64,000 nt of DNA, from positions 31,914,402 through 31,978,401 of the forward strand of contig NC_088301.1 in NCBI RefSeq assembly GCF_032854445.1, given 5' to 3'. The position numbers were made by a program, and so were the translations under genes. The DNA is from Liolophura sinensis. Lineage: Eukaryota > Mollusca > Polyplacophora > Chitonida > Chitonidae. Of this stretch, positions 1 through 13,500 are shown piece after piece. The notes below the pieces were generated by a model. That model was not told the DNA's origin, made no database searches, and saw only the letters and a program-made list of their open reading frames with translations. Numbering within the stretch: position 1 is the stretch's first letter; every line of letters begins with the position of its first letter.

Positions 1-832
1 TGAAATACTAAATGGTATCTCTTTCATATAAACAACGTAATTTGGTAGCAAAATTGTTTGGCATTCACTGTAGTTTTGTGGGACAGTGATTGCAAAAGTA
101 GCCAATTTTGACCTCTAAATATGTCGAGGTCAAGAACAGATTAGTTTGTGAGTTACATACGTGATGTGTTTACTTAACATAGAGATTATACCTTCTGGGA
201 TTTCAATAGAAAGCTGTGTGTGAATTTACAGCTGTGTACATGTATTGACATTTGTTAACACTAGCTGTTATTGTATACATTCTCATGAAGTTTTGGGCCT
301 GACTTATACAAGATGTGTGGCACACTGTCTAAGTCTCATTCGTCTGAAACATTGCTTATCTATTTTTGGCCTCAATTTTTTATTTTTGTTTGAAAGGCCT
401 AGAGAATAAATATGGTTGTATATAACTTTGATGTTATGTGAGGTGCTGTCTTTCAGCCAAACTAAGTTTATTACTTTATGCATAATGCTTGGTTCTTAAA
501 GAAGAAGATCGGGGTTAAGTCTTATGTTCCACAACAATGTTGAGGAGTTCCCTCATGATTTATCAGCTGGAAGCAGCTGACATGAGACTTCACTTGTGAA
601 TGAGGAGCGTACTTTGTTTTTGATGGTGTGAGGATTATTTGTAGCTGCTACAAGCAGCAGTACAGCACCACTCTGTTGGTTGGCTGGTCAATTTTGTGGA
701 CATCCTACATATATGTTTTAACATGAACTATTTGCATGTACTTAAGGGGACATGAACAAGACCTCTAAAGGGGAGATAAAAAAATTAGACCAAAAAATGG
801 CCACATTTTTGTGCATATTTTTCCTTCAGTGG

Positions 833-908
833 TCCGGTAAGTCATCTCAGTGAAACAGCACTAGATAAAAGAGCGGTGGAAATCCGTCCTGCAACAAGGA
901 GATACATT
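833..908 (+). repeat. Fragment of the SINE family seen at 40812-41155
   Basis: CCGGTAAGTCATCTCAGTG through AAGAGCGGTGGAAATCCGTC and CCTGCAACAAGGAG matches the reverse complement of the body of the 40812-41155 element. Neither end is retained. Confidence 0.65.
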
Positions 909-1599
909 ATATACCACTGTATGTTTGAAAGAAGATCCTGAGACAACACCGACTTTTTGTGGGGTGTTGCAGCAATTGCAACATGCTTAGGGTTTGTGCT
1001 CCTAACTTTATCCATATATGAGATTTTCTGGTTAGAGGATCTTCTGGGTGAAGATATGGTAATGAGTGGAGGATGTTTATGTAAGTTGCTTCAGGCACTG
1101 GCCAGTGATGAGATATGGATGTGGTTAAGATGGTATTTGGGGAGAAAATCAATGAGGCTTCCTTATTAAGGCCTTCTGCTGGGGGGCACAGATTGTAAGG
1201 AGCTCTTCTGCAAGGTCAGACCAAGAACCCACAGTCACACTGGATGTCAGGTCTTAAGGTGGGGGCCGGTGAGCAGTGTTGGGGGGGGGGGGGAGGATTG
1301 GGTATGGAGGAGAATATGTATATGTGTCCAGCATGTCAAATACAGGAGTCGTGGACTGGAACTACTGATGTACTCTTCAGCCTAAGCTGTACGTGCCCCA
1401 CTGCTCCTGCTATTAGCTAGAAAATATTTGAAAGTCTGTATCCGTTCTCAAACATGATCAATGTCTTGTGGGAGCACAGGGGAATTTCCAAAACAGCCAG
1501 TAGACACACACTCTCAAACGCAAAGATATTGTCAGCAATCAGTGTAGGTTCATGGGTTGTCATTGACTTGCTGGTAATTGCTCCAGTCTCGCTGCCATT

Positions 1600-1853
1600 A
1601 TGCTTTATGGCATAGTGGTTAGTGTGTGGTTGCAGCACAATGACTCAGGAGCCTATCAACAATGTGATTGCTGTGGGTTCAAATCCAACTGATGCTGGCT
1701 TCCTCTTTGGCCTCAGATGGGCAGATCTGCCAGAAACCTATGCATAATCATGGGTTTCCCTTAGGCTCTGCCCGATTTCGAACCATCATAATGCTGGCTG
1801 CTATGGTATAATTTCAATATTCTTCAGTGCAGCTGAAAACACCAATTCAGATA
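1600..1853 (+). mobile_element. tRNA-derived SINE (first family), diverged full-length copy
   Basis: The tRNA-like head (CATAGTGGTTAGTGTG, then a B-box-like GGGTTCAAATCC) is followed by the family body CTGGCTTCCTCTTTGGCC, GGGTTTCCCTTAGGCTCTGC and CATAATGCTGGCTGC. It ends in AACACCAATTCAGATA. It is more diverged than the 57976 copy. Confidence 0.8.
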
Positions 1854-2155
1854 TCTAGCCCCTAAGCTGTTGACCAGTTTGGTTGTGCAGTTATAATTCA
1901 GCTATGGTAGGTGGTGGTTGCAGTCTTTAATACCTGATGAGGTTTGTTGGGTACCAGGTTAGGCGTGGTGTTTTTCTTTTGGGCAGTACCTGGCTAACAC
2001 CACCACTAACCCTGATATAAAAGAAATACCAGGTAGCAGAAATGAGATAGATAATAGACTTTACTGTAAACCATTATTCAGTTTGAGTACTGAAACTGAT
2101 TATTTTGGAAGTTTCGGTAAAGAGGATTTTCTGTTCGGATTGTTTGTTTCTTGTA

Positions 2156-2399
2156 TTTATTTATTTAATTGGAGTTTCATGCCGTACTCAAGAATATTTC
2201 ACTTATACGATGGCAGCCAGCATTATGGTGGGACAAAACCCTGGGAAAGCCATGACCATCCGCAGGTTGCTGTCAGACCTTCCCACTTACAGGTGGAGAG
2301 GAAGCCAGCATGAGCATGGACTCAGTGGCTGCATTGGTGAGAGGCATCTGGTTCATTGCGCCATTCTGGCATTCTAACCACCTCAGCCACACAGGCCCC
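2156..2399 (-). mobile_element. tRNA-derived SINE, near-complete, with 15-bp target-site duplication
   Basis: It is inverted relative to the 57976 copy: (TTTA)n tail, GCCGTACTCAAGAATATTTC body, then a CAGCCACACAGGCCC head. Flanks are perfect 15-bp direct repeats TGTTTGTTTCTTGTA at 2141-2155 and 2400-2414, the mark of retrotransposed insertion. Confidence 0.93.
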
Positions 2400-4548
2400 T
2401 GTTTGTTTCTTGTAAGACAAGAATAAAAATTTCAACCAAAATAAGAAATTGGATGACTGTATTTGACCTAAAATGTTGCTCATCACTGAGTTACTCATTT
2501 TGTCTGACTTGTATCATAGAATTCAAAGGTAAATGAGGCTTGTTCGGAAGGTAGGATGATAACTTACTTGCTAAATGTAAGGTCCAGCAAGAAAAGTAAT
2601 GCTGTATTTCACCTGAAGTTTAGTATTTAAAAATGCACTTTGAGAAGCACACAAGGGCCTTAAAATCATACTTTTCATGCCAACACCTACATTTTTCTGA
2701 TGAGAAATTAATCAAACTAACCAAAAACTTGTAAGTGGCCATGTATACATGTAAGGTGGTTGAATCAGTCAGAATCAAGAAAAATGTATCCCTTGAAAAG
2801 AGCTAAACTTTAGGTGAAGTACAGTATGTAGTATTTTGTACTGTATATGGTGTGTATTTAAGCTGTTCTGTTGGAACAGTGCGAGTTACACTGTACACAT
2901 GTATATAACAGTGGTACTGGGAAATATTTGACCATAAACATGTGCTGTTCACATTAATTTAGTGTATTTTTGTCTGTATTGGGAGCATCTCATTTATCCA
3001 TGGCCCAGAGTGTTGTGCAGATCACTATTTATGGATCAGTAATATTCACTCACGTCCGCCACCCATCAAGTTTTCCCTGAACCAAGTATTGGTAATGAGT
3101 GGCCCAGTAACATTACAGCAGAGCCTGTCTCCCCGACCTATAGATATGATACAGTGTCTAGGTGCCGATGACCTGTCACTACCCAAATTCCTCAGTCTTT
3201 TCAGTGTGCATTTTTAATTTGATATTGGAAACAAAACTACATCAGTTGGATTGGCCAATTTCAGGGCTTCAGAAAAAAAGTGTAAATTTATCAGTCTACA
3301 CAGAATAATGCTTTAAATTCAGAATATATGAACACTGTGCAAACATGTGAAAAGGTTGTAGAATTACTGTAGTCACATCTTTGTTATTAGAGTGTAGCTT
3401 GTTGTGGTAAGTGTAAGGTGCACAATTTAGTGTGATTCCGCACACCACTAAGCTTAGTCCACGAGCTATGGACATAACCCTGTTAAGGAGAGTGCAGTGT
3501 ATGGTTTGTCCATTACACTATTAAGAATATCAGAGTGATTCTCCATGCCAAGCCATTCAGCAAATGGATGGCATGAGTTTGTGTGTGGCTGTATTGGAAT
3601 GAGGGTTGAGCCAGCTGTTTGGTCGGAATTGGCATGTCAGTCACCTTGGACTGCTGTGCGGCTCTGCCAGCCTTCCTGTGCTTATCTCACCAGGTTTCAA
3701 CTTCAGATTTATTGATGTGATTATTCTGGCTGGCAGACACAGGACACACAAGTGTTGTACCTATACACAGGATCTCAGGGGAGTCAACCTTATCCTAGCA
3801 GGGGAATCAGCACACAGGCACTCCATGCTGATTGTGTAATGTGGCCGTGTCTTTCTCACCTGGCTTTACATTGATACTGTAGCCAAGGCCTATTGCCAGG
3901 GCACTTTAGGTCCCATCAGCCACTGGGCAATGCCTAATAAGGACTGGCTCTGTTTGGCTGTTACATGCAGGAAAGATACCCATTGATGTATGAGGTACTG
4001 TAGCCCAGCAGGTGTATCTCTGTATTCCAGGCTATCGGGCTGCATTGGAAGAAACCACGTTTTCGTATTGGAAATATGACACTAGTACATGGAGTATGTA
4101 GTGGGATCTGTGTAAACTGTGATGTATGGATTTAATCGCTGTGCACTTAAACGGCCATGTTAAATACGTGTGCACTTTTACATAGCTTTGATATGCATTG
4201 ACAGTTTGTACATGTGTCTGCCCAGTTCCCATCTTTGTCACAGGAAACTTACTGGTACTCCAAGACAGAATTTACACTGAGATATAGTGTGCTATAAAGT
4301 GAAGTGTGTAGACTCATTTAGCATATCTTCTGACAGTAGGGTAGCTGGCTCATTGACTCCCATGGTATTATAAAAGTGACTGGAGTATTGACCAGTTCAA
4401 GTCACACCGGATTTGCCTGGGGATTAGTGACTGTACATGGTCAAACTATTTACTGTCTATCAGGTTAGCATCATTGTGTTGACTGCCGTAGTTCGGGTGG
4501 CAGGATGCTGATCAAATTGCTCTCATCAATCTGCTGCTCTCGCCGTAG

Positions 4549-7500
4549 GGTGCGGACCTCGGGGCTGAGAGGCTTACAGGGTGTGGTGCGGAAGACGGTC
4601 AGCGATGACCTCCAGGTCAACATTTGGGACTCCATGCACATGGATAAGATAGTGCCATCTCTGCTCTACAACATGCATGATCCAAGGTAAACTACCATTC
4701 ATTCCTTCATTCATTTCTCTACTTATTTGTTGCTGTTGTTTTGTGTTTTGTATTTTTTTTGCTTCCTTACTCAAAGATTCAGCTGAATCCTCTAAAACTG
4801 CATTATGTTCTTTCTTATTATCTGTTCATCATGTTTTTTACAATTTTTTAATTGTTCAAAAGCATTGTGTTATCTCAGTATATACTTCAAATTTAGAGCT
4901 TCAAAAGCAAACAAAAAGAAATACAGTATTAAGCATTTTATTCTAGGAATACTTTAGTCAGCTGTTATACATGTACATGTAACATTGTCTCTTGACTGAC
5001 TGTAGAATTAGCTGGTTTTCCTGTAGCTTAATTACAGTACCTATACACCACATGTTAATCAATACTTGTGCCTGTATTTGCATGCAATGTGTGTAGACTG
5101 TACACAGTTCTTATACAAAGATTTAGATTGCAGCAGACCAATTATGCAGATTGCATGATTTTTGTTTTCACAAGACAATAATACTAATATGTTTAGAGAT
5201 CACTATCTTGTCATGTTAAAATGTCCAAATTTTATGTTGGGGCCGGGAAGGGGGGATTATTTATGAATGATTTATTTGTATTGATCATTGTCGTCATAAA
5301 TGTCCAATATAATATTGCTGGCTTAAAATTGTTATAAGAATTGATTTTAAAGGTTACTTTTTGATATTTAGCAAAAGATTGAGCTTGTTGAGGTTTTGCT
5401 GTTTATTACTTATACATCAGTGAAAACTCAGTATTTCCTTGACTGATAAAAATGATATCTTCACTAGTTAGATATCGCTTTTGTTGTTACATTTTGCTAT
5501 TACACTGCTGGAGACCTTGACCCATGACCACAGTTGACAAGGCCGTGCCCTTCCGCATAATATATGGTTCACCAGAAAAGCAGTAGAATTTCTTCATATG
5601 CTTAATTTACGTAAATACCTACCCATTAGCATTAAGCACCTTCGTAGAATGTATCATTACTTACAGATAGCGCTTAAAACTGTAAAAAGGTTTTGGGAGC
5701 GCAGACGTGAACGAAATTGCAGCGCGTATGAATGGAATCAGAAATACGATGAAGATGGCACATTGCTTATTTTTTTCACGGATGCAACAGATAAACGAAT
5801 ATGCATTTATATACATGAGGAGTAAATGTCAGGATATAAATAATAAATTTGTGGGTTATCATTTCCACCTCTCACTCGAACAATATTTGTGGTATTCAAC
5901 CTTCACTGTGCAATATCCTCTGTATTGCAGCCTAGGAATCGTATATATGGCTGATAACTTACATGTGTACAAAAGGCAGGTGCATGTCATGGGTACCAAG
6001 TCATGGGTACCAAGTCATTAGATATCCATCATATAGCTGTCTGTATGAACTCTTATGAATCTCATTGCCTTATGGCCCTGTAACCCTCATATCATTACAA
6101 AATATCTAGAAAGTTGACTTAGAAAGTTTTGTTAATTTTGTGGTCCAGATGTTTTGCCCATAACTACAGTCCTGGAAAAAAGTTTGGAATATTGTTTTCA
6201 CTGATGATAGCATTTACCAGAAACACTTTTGTGCGCCTTACATTGAATGCACACATTCTTGTTTGGGTGGAAAATGTAGTGGATTATGTCCCCTTTCAGC
6301 TCATACACACCATTATTGCTTGTGTCACCTGAGCAAAATTACGCTTATCCTGGGCGCGGGAACGCCTGAACTGGCAGGTGGGACACTGGCGACACGTGAT
6401 ATTCAGTGATGAATCTCGTTTTGTCGTCTACCGGGAAGATGGCCGTGTGATGGTGCGTCGTCAGGCTCACGAGGCTCTGAACGAAGATTGCATCATGCCC
6501 AGAGTCCAAGGCGGGGGCGGTGGGGTCACCGTCTGGGGTGCTTTTCATAGCACTGGGAAATGCGACCTGCGCGTCTTGGATGGACACATGAACCAGCACC
6601 AATATCAACGGATTCTGGAAACGATAATGCTCCCATTTGCTCGGCAACAATTCAGGGCAATCTTTGTGTATCAGGACGACAACGCCACGCCGCACCGGAC
6701 CGAACTGATACGGAATTTTTCTGGAACAGAAGGGTGTTGAGCACATGCAGTGGCCAGCCATTTCACCGGATATGAACCCAATTGAGAACTTGTGGGCGGA
6801 AGTTTCCCGTGGGTTGAATAACCTGGATGAAGCCCCAACGAACGTGGCTGAACTAACTCGTGCTGTGCTCACTTGCTGGAGAGATATACCGGAAGAAACT
6901 TTGACTTCCTTAGTTGCCAGTATGCCAAGATGTGTGCGCGCATTGTACAATGCGAGGGGTGGGCACACCAAGTACTAAATTAATTTTCTGTATTGTTAGT
7001 GTTTTTGCATATTTAACTTACCAAGTATTGTAGACATATTTCCAATCGAATAAAAGTTACAGCTCGTAATAAAATACATGGGTTTCACTGAATTTCTGCA
7101 CTTGTTTGGGGCGCTTTCAGAATATCGTGAAAAACTCGTCTCCTATAACATTTAGAAATGTTTTGGTTTGAGGAAACTATTGATAATGCATCATAGAGAC
7201 TAGTCCAAGTGAAACCAATCGACAGATTATTGACCTGAACGCAACGAACCAGGCTCTTCGTGGAGATGGTGTGAAATTCACCAATATTCCAAACTTTTTT
7301 CCAGGACTGTAAGTTTCTCATTTTGCAGGATTTGGAGAGTTTTATTTTTCTTAGAAAGGTGTTCTGAGGTTAGTTTGAAAGTTAGGATGATATCCTGCTG
7401 GGAAAATGTAAGTTTTAGCACCAAACTTGATGTTTTAGGACATATATTTGCCACTGAAAGGGCACACTGTTGGGCGTGTTTTTAAGGCAGTAGTTGACCC

Positions 7501-10500
7501 GCTGATAATGTTTTGTTTTAGTTTCGGCACAGTGGACCCAGAGAGCCCCAAGGACGAGGACCACCCCTCATACGTGGCAGAAACCGTGTTCAGAGACCTG
7601 ATTTGTCGAGCCTCATATGGAAACATCAAACCTCTACTCAAGCCTATCCTCATGTAAGTACTAAACAGACACTCAACTATCATCAATTAACTGAGAGTAA
7701 AAAACATTACCCCAACTCCTCCACCTTTTGCATATGAAAGAGCAACTTTCAGTGCAGTTTATGCACATTTTTAGTTGTTTAGTACGGCGTAAAACACCAA
7801 TCAAATAAATAAATAAATAAAATACTATAAATTTGGTACAAGGCCTAAAAGTTTGGTCATGACTAAATGGTCCACATTTTGTCTGATTCTTAAGAATTCT
7901 ATTATTGCGGGAAAGGCGTTTGAGGTTTGTTTGGATGATATATTACATTGTCAAAAGTAATATATTAAAACATTTATATGCTTCCAAAAAATTTTGCAAG
8001 TGATAATTTAGGTCGTTTACCATATTTTCAGTAGTAAAATAAAAACTAATACAAAAACAAAGCCAATCATGCAAACGAATTAACCTACTAATGACAGGTC
8101 AGTTGTGAAGTACAGTGCTGTACTCGCTTGTACAGATCAGATCCTGTAAATCTCATCTTCGTCATGTAAGTAGCATTACATAGCTATTAATGTAGCCATG
8201 AAATCAGTTGGATTGTATCACTTGACCATCGCGCAATTATTGGATGCCAGAGAGCAGAATTTTTTTTCATATGGTACGGTAGGCTAAAAGCATAATATAG
8301 AGGGGTGCTGCAGTGTTTATCGTTTGCTCTCCACGTTTATCTAAACATTCATGAGAAAATTTTGACAGATGAACAAATTTCATTATGTGTTCATTTTAAA
8401 ATTTCCTCAAAATACTAAAGTGAAGATGAATAGGAAGGAATATTCAAGGGCTGGATATAGAGTTCCCAGACGAGAACAGGAAGATCAAAATACATCCTCC
8501 TGGCCAGCTGAATCTGTATGTGAGTCTACAATTGTTATTTATGCGGGAGGTGAAAGTCCTTGGACCGTCCTAGGTGAAAGTCCTTGGACAGTCCTTGAGC
8601 TATATCATAAAGAGGTCATTATGAAGTGTTTGTACATTATGGGGTAGTATTGTACTCATCGTGTGGTGTTGGAAATCTGCATTGGATTAATACGGATTTT
8701 CAACACACATGGACCATTAGAATACCACTCCATCATGTACAAAATCTTTCGCAATAACCTAATAATCTTGCAACATAAATCACAAGATAATGCATTTATA
8801 TGGTCATTTAATCATTTCGTATATTTTATTTGCAGGCACTTCGATAATCATAGCCTCTGGGTTCCCAACAATTTTGCTGTTAAAATCTTCACCATCATAA
8901 TGTTCTCTGTACAGGTAGGTATGAAGGTGGCCACCTTTCCACAAAGTAATTTTGGACTTAAATGTTTTAAAGTTCAGGATAATGTGTACAGTATTGTTCA
9001 GTAAGCTGAAATCGTGATAGTTTTGCCTTGATTTAGCATTTGCTAGGCTTACCCGTTTTAACTCCACAATTAACCGTTGGATTTGGGAACACTTCGTTAA
9101 TCAAATTTAGAGCAACTTTTTCCATATATGACATTGCTTTAGTTAATGCACCATAAGGCGACATCATGTACGAGAAGAGTTATGAAAAACTGATTTACAA
9201 AGTTTTGTGAAAGTGGGCCCAAAATTAAAATTTTGATTAAAAGTCAAAATCAGCTGTGTGGAATTGGCTGCTTGTACTCCTGATCTGTGTTATATCCATC
9301 ACATGTCAGTTATGTAATAGCTCCATTTAAATGTTGAACATTTCATAGCACATACAGGTACATTAATATACAACGGATAGTACAAGCCTCGGAAACTTTG
9401 TGGCCTGGTGGTTAGCTTGTTAGAGTAACATAATTACCCAGAAGCCTCTAACCATGACCACCATGAGCCTTCCAGCAGTCTGTGGATGTTTCTGGGTTTT
9501 TCGAGCCCAGTTTTGTCACACCATAATGCTGGATGGGGTCACATAAGTGAAATATTCTTGAGTACGGCTTAAAACTCCAATCAGATAAATAAACAATCCT
9601 TTTGAGGTTTTATTCCCTTTTTAATGGTGAAAATAGTTTTTGATATAGTTTGGTTGATAAAAGATGCGTAAAGTAGCTAACAATGACTCAACAATGAGCT
9701 TCAACATTGTTTTAGAGTTTCATTTTCTTTTAATTATGTACAGGTATTGTGTTTTTTCTTCAGCCCCAGTATGGTCACTTGGTGATACAAAGTATCATGT
9801 CCCACCTGGATACCCATGCCAAAAGTGACTCCAATATCAAGATCAGCATTGTGGAGGTGTTGTATGAGACAGTGCTGATAGCTGCTGGTGGATCAGTGGG
9901 TGAGTATTAGACACTCCTGTATCAAGATCAGTATTGTGGAGGTGTTGTATGAAACAGTGCTGATAGCTGCTGGTGGATCAGTGGGTGAGTATTAGACGCT
10001 CCTGTATCAAGATCAGTATTGTGGAGGTGTTGTATGAGACAGTGCTGATAGCTGCTGGTGGATCGGTGGGTGAGTATTAGACACTCCTGTATCAAGATCA
10101 GTATTGTGGAGGTGTTGTATGAAACAGTGCTGATAGCTGCTGGTGGATCAGTGGGTGAGTATTAGACAGTCCTGTATCAAGATCAGTATTGTGGAGGTGT
10201 TGTATGAAACAGTGCTGATAGATGCTGGTGGATCAGTGGGTGAGTATTAGACACTCCTGTATCAAGATCAGTATTGTGGAGGTGTTGTATGAAACAGTGC
10301 TGATAGATGCTGGTGGATCGGTGGGTGAGTATTAGACACTCCAGTATCAAGATCAGTATTGTGGAGGTGTTGTATGAAACAGTGCTGACAGCTGCTGGTG
10401 GATCAGTGGGTGAGTATTAGACAGTCCTGTATCAAGATCAGTATTGTGGAGGTGTTGTATGAAACAGTGCTGACAGCTGCTGGTGGATCAGTGGGTGAGT

Positions 10501-13500
10501 ATTAGACAGTTCTGTATCAAGATCAGTATTGTGGAGGTGTTGTATGAAACAGTGCTGATAGCTGCTGGTGGATCAGTGGGTGAGTATTAGACACTCCTGT
10601 ATCAAGATCAGTATTGTGGAGGTGTTGTATGAAACAGTGCTGATAGATGCTGGTGGATCGGTGGGTGAGTATTAGACACTCCAGTATCAAGATCAGTATT
10701 GTGGAGGTGTTGTATGAAACAGTGCTGACAGCTGCTGGTGGATCAGTGGGTGAGTATTAGACACTCCTGTATCAAGATCAGTATTGTGGAGGTGTTGTAT
10801 GAAACAGTGCTGACAGCTGCTGGTGGATCAGTGGGTGAGTATTAGACACTCCAGTATCAAGATCAGTATTGTGGAGGTGTTGTATGAGACAGTGCTGATA
10901 GCTGCTGGTGGATCAGTGGGTGAGTATTAGACACTCCAGTATCAAGATCAGTATTGTGGAGGTGTTGTATGAAACAGTGCTGATAGCTGCTGGTGGATCA
11001 GTGGGTGAGTATTAGACACTCCAGTATCAAGATCAGTATTGTGAAGGTGTTGTATGAAACAGTGCTGACAGCTGCTGGTGGATCAGTGGGTGAGTATTAG
11101 ACACTCCAGTATCAAGATCAGTATTGTGGAGGTGTTGTATGAGACAGTGCTGACAGCTGCTGGTGGATCAGTGGGTGAGTATTAGACGCTCCTGTATCAA
11201 GATCAGTATTGTGGAGGTGTTGTATGAGACAGTGCTGACAGCTGCTGGTGGATCAGTGGGTGAGTATTAGACACTCCAGTATCAAGATCAGTATTGTGGA
11301 GGTGTTGTATGAAACAGTGCTGATAGCTGCTGGTGGATCAGTGGGTGAGTATTAGACGCTCCTGTATCAAGATCAGTATTGTGGAGGTGTTGTATGAGAC
11401 AGTGCTGATAGATGCTGGTGGATCAGTGGGTGAGTATTAGACACTCCAGTATCAAGATCAGTATTGTGGAGGTGTTGTATGAAACAGTGCTGACAGCTGC
11501 TGGTGGATCAGTGGGTGAGTATTAGACACTCCTGTATCAAGATCAGTATTGTGGAGGTGTTGTATGAAACAGTGCTGACAGTTGTTGGTGGATCAGTGGG
11601 TGAGTATTAGACACTCCTGTATCAAGATCAGTATTGTGGAGGTGTTGTATGAAACAGTGCTGACAGCTGCTGGTGGATCAGTGGGTGAGTATTAGACACT
11701 CCAGTATCAAGATCAGTATTGTGGAGGTGTTGTATGAAACAGTGCTGATAGCTGCTGGTGGATCAGTGGGTGAGTATTAGACGCTCCTGTATCAAGATCA
11801 GTATTGTGGAGGTGTTGTATGAGACAGTGCTGATAGCTGCTGGTGGATCAGTGGGTGAGTATTAGACACTCCTGTATCAAGATCAGTATTGTGGAGGTGT
11901 TGTATGAGACAGTGCTGACAGCTGCTGGTGGATCAGTGGGTGAGTATTAGACACTCCTGTATCAAGATCAGTATTGTGGAGGTGTTGTATGAGACAGTGC
12001 TGATAGCTGCTGGTGGATCAGTGGGTGAGTATTAGACACTCCAGTATCAAGATCAGTATTGTGGAGGTGTTGTATGAGACAGTGCTGATAGCTGCTGGTG
12101 GATCAGTGGGTGAGTATTAGACACTCCTGTATCAAGATCAGTATTGTGGAGGTGTTGTATGAGACAGTGCTGACAGCTGCTGGTGGATCAGTGGGTGAGT
12201 ATTAGACACTCCTGTATCAAGATCAGTATTGTGGAGGTGTTGTATGAAACAGTGCTGACAGCTGCTGGTGGATCAGTGGGTGAGTATTAGACACTCCAGT
12301 ATCAAGATCAGTATTGTGGAGGTGTTGTATGAAACAGTGCTGACAGCTGCTGGTGGATCAGTGGGTGAGTATTAGACATTCCTGTATCAAGATCAGTATT
12401 GTGGAGGTGTTGTATGAAACAGTGCTGATAGCTGCTGGTGGATCAGTGGGTGAGTATTAGACACTCCAGTATCAAGATCAGTATTGTGGAGGTGTTGTAT
12501 GAGACAGTGCTGATAGATGCTGGTGGATCAGTGGGTGAGTATTAGACACTCCAGTATCAAGATCAGTATTGTGGAGGTGTTGTATGAAACAGTGCTGACA
12601 GCTGCTGGTGGATCAGTGGGTGAGTATTAGACACTCCTGTATCAAGATCAGTATTGTGGAGGTGTTGTATGAAACAGTGCTGACAGTTGTTGGTGGATCA
12701 GTGGGTGAGTATTAGACACTCCTGTATCAAGATCAGTATTGTGGAGGTGTTGTATGAAACAGTGCTGACAGCTGCTGGTGGATCAGTGGGTGAGTATTAG
12801 ACACTCCAGTATCAAGATCAGTATTGTGGAGGTGTTGTATGAAACAGTGCTGATAGCTGCTGGTGGATCAGTGGGTGAGTATTAGACACTCCTGTATCAA
12901 GATCAGTATTGTGGAGGTGTTGTATGAGACAGTGCTGATAGCTGCTGGTGGATCAGTGGGTGAGTATTAGACACTCCAGTATCAAGATCAGTATTGTGGA
13001 GGTGTTGTATGAGACAGTGCTGATAGCTGCTGGTGGATCAGTGGGTGAGTATTAGACACTCCTGTATCAAGATCAGTATTGTGGAGGTGTTGTATGAGAC
13101 AGTGCTGACAGCTGCTGGTGGATCAGTGGGTGAGTATTAGACACTCCTGTATCAAGATCAGTATTGTGGAGGTGTTGTATGAAACAGTGCTGACAGCTGC
13201 TGGTGGATCAGTGGGTGAGTATTAGACACTCCAGTATCAAGATCAGTATTGTGGAGGTGTTGTATGAAACAGTGCTGACAGCTGCTGGTGGATCAGTGGG
13301 TGAGTATTAGACATTCCTGTATCAAGATCAGTATTGTGGAGGTGTTGTATGAAACAGTGCTGATAGCTGCTGGTGGATCAGTGGGTGAGTATTAGACACT
13401 CCAGTATCAAGATCAGTATTGTGGAGGTGTTGTATGAAACAGTGCTGATAGCTGCTGGTGGATCAGTGGGTGAGTATTAGACACTCCTGTATCCATCTCA

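Larger units (their letters stand above)
1..4548 (+). other. EFR3 upstream intron; SINE copies, no exon recognised
   Basis: No stretch matches the EFR3 region that should precede GLQGVVRKT, so this is read as intron. It holds SINE copies at 1600-1853 (+) and 2156-2399 (-), a SINE fragment at 833-908, and a dispersed-repeat piece around 2540-2720 that resembles the reverse complement of about 49735-50000. A G run lies at about 1283-1294. Open frames here are short and have no family signature. Confidence 0.6.
4687..7521 (+). other. EFR3 intron with Tc1-type transposon
   Basis: There is no exon here. The stretch is AT-rich, with diverged dispersed-repeat pieces around 5440-5530 and 5820-5940 that resemble sequence near 53945-54170, and the Tc1-type element 6167-7309. 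Sequence at about 7320-7440 resembles the reverse complement of about 16440-16600, so it is another dispersed repeat. Confidence 0.6.

Noticed and set aside
907-1169. Overlapping 81- and 70-codon frames on opposite strands
   Set aside because: Neither matches the EFR3 region expected upstream, and there are no fitting splice sites; read as intron.
6345-6971. 208-codon minus-strand open frame
   Set aside because: It is the antisense shadow of the Tc1 transposase remnant; the plus strand carries the DDE motifs.
9836-13490. CRISPR-like array
   Set aside because: Units are contiguous 85-bp copies without unique spacers, in an intron of a eukaryotic gene.
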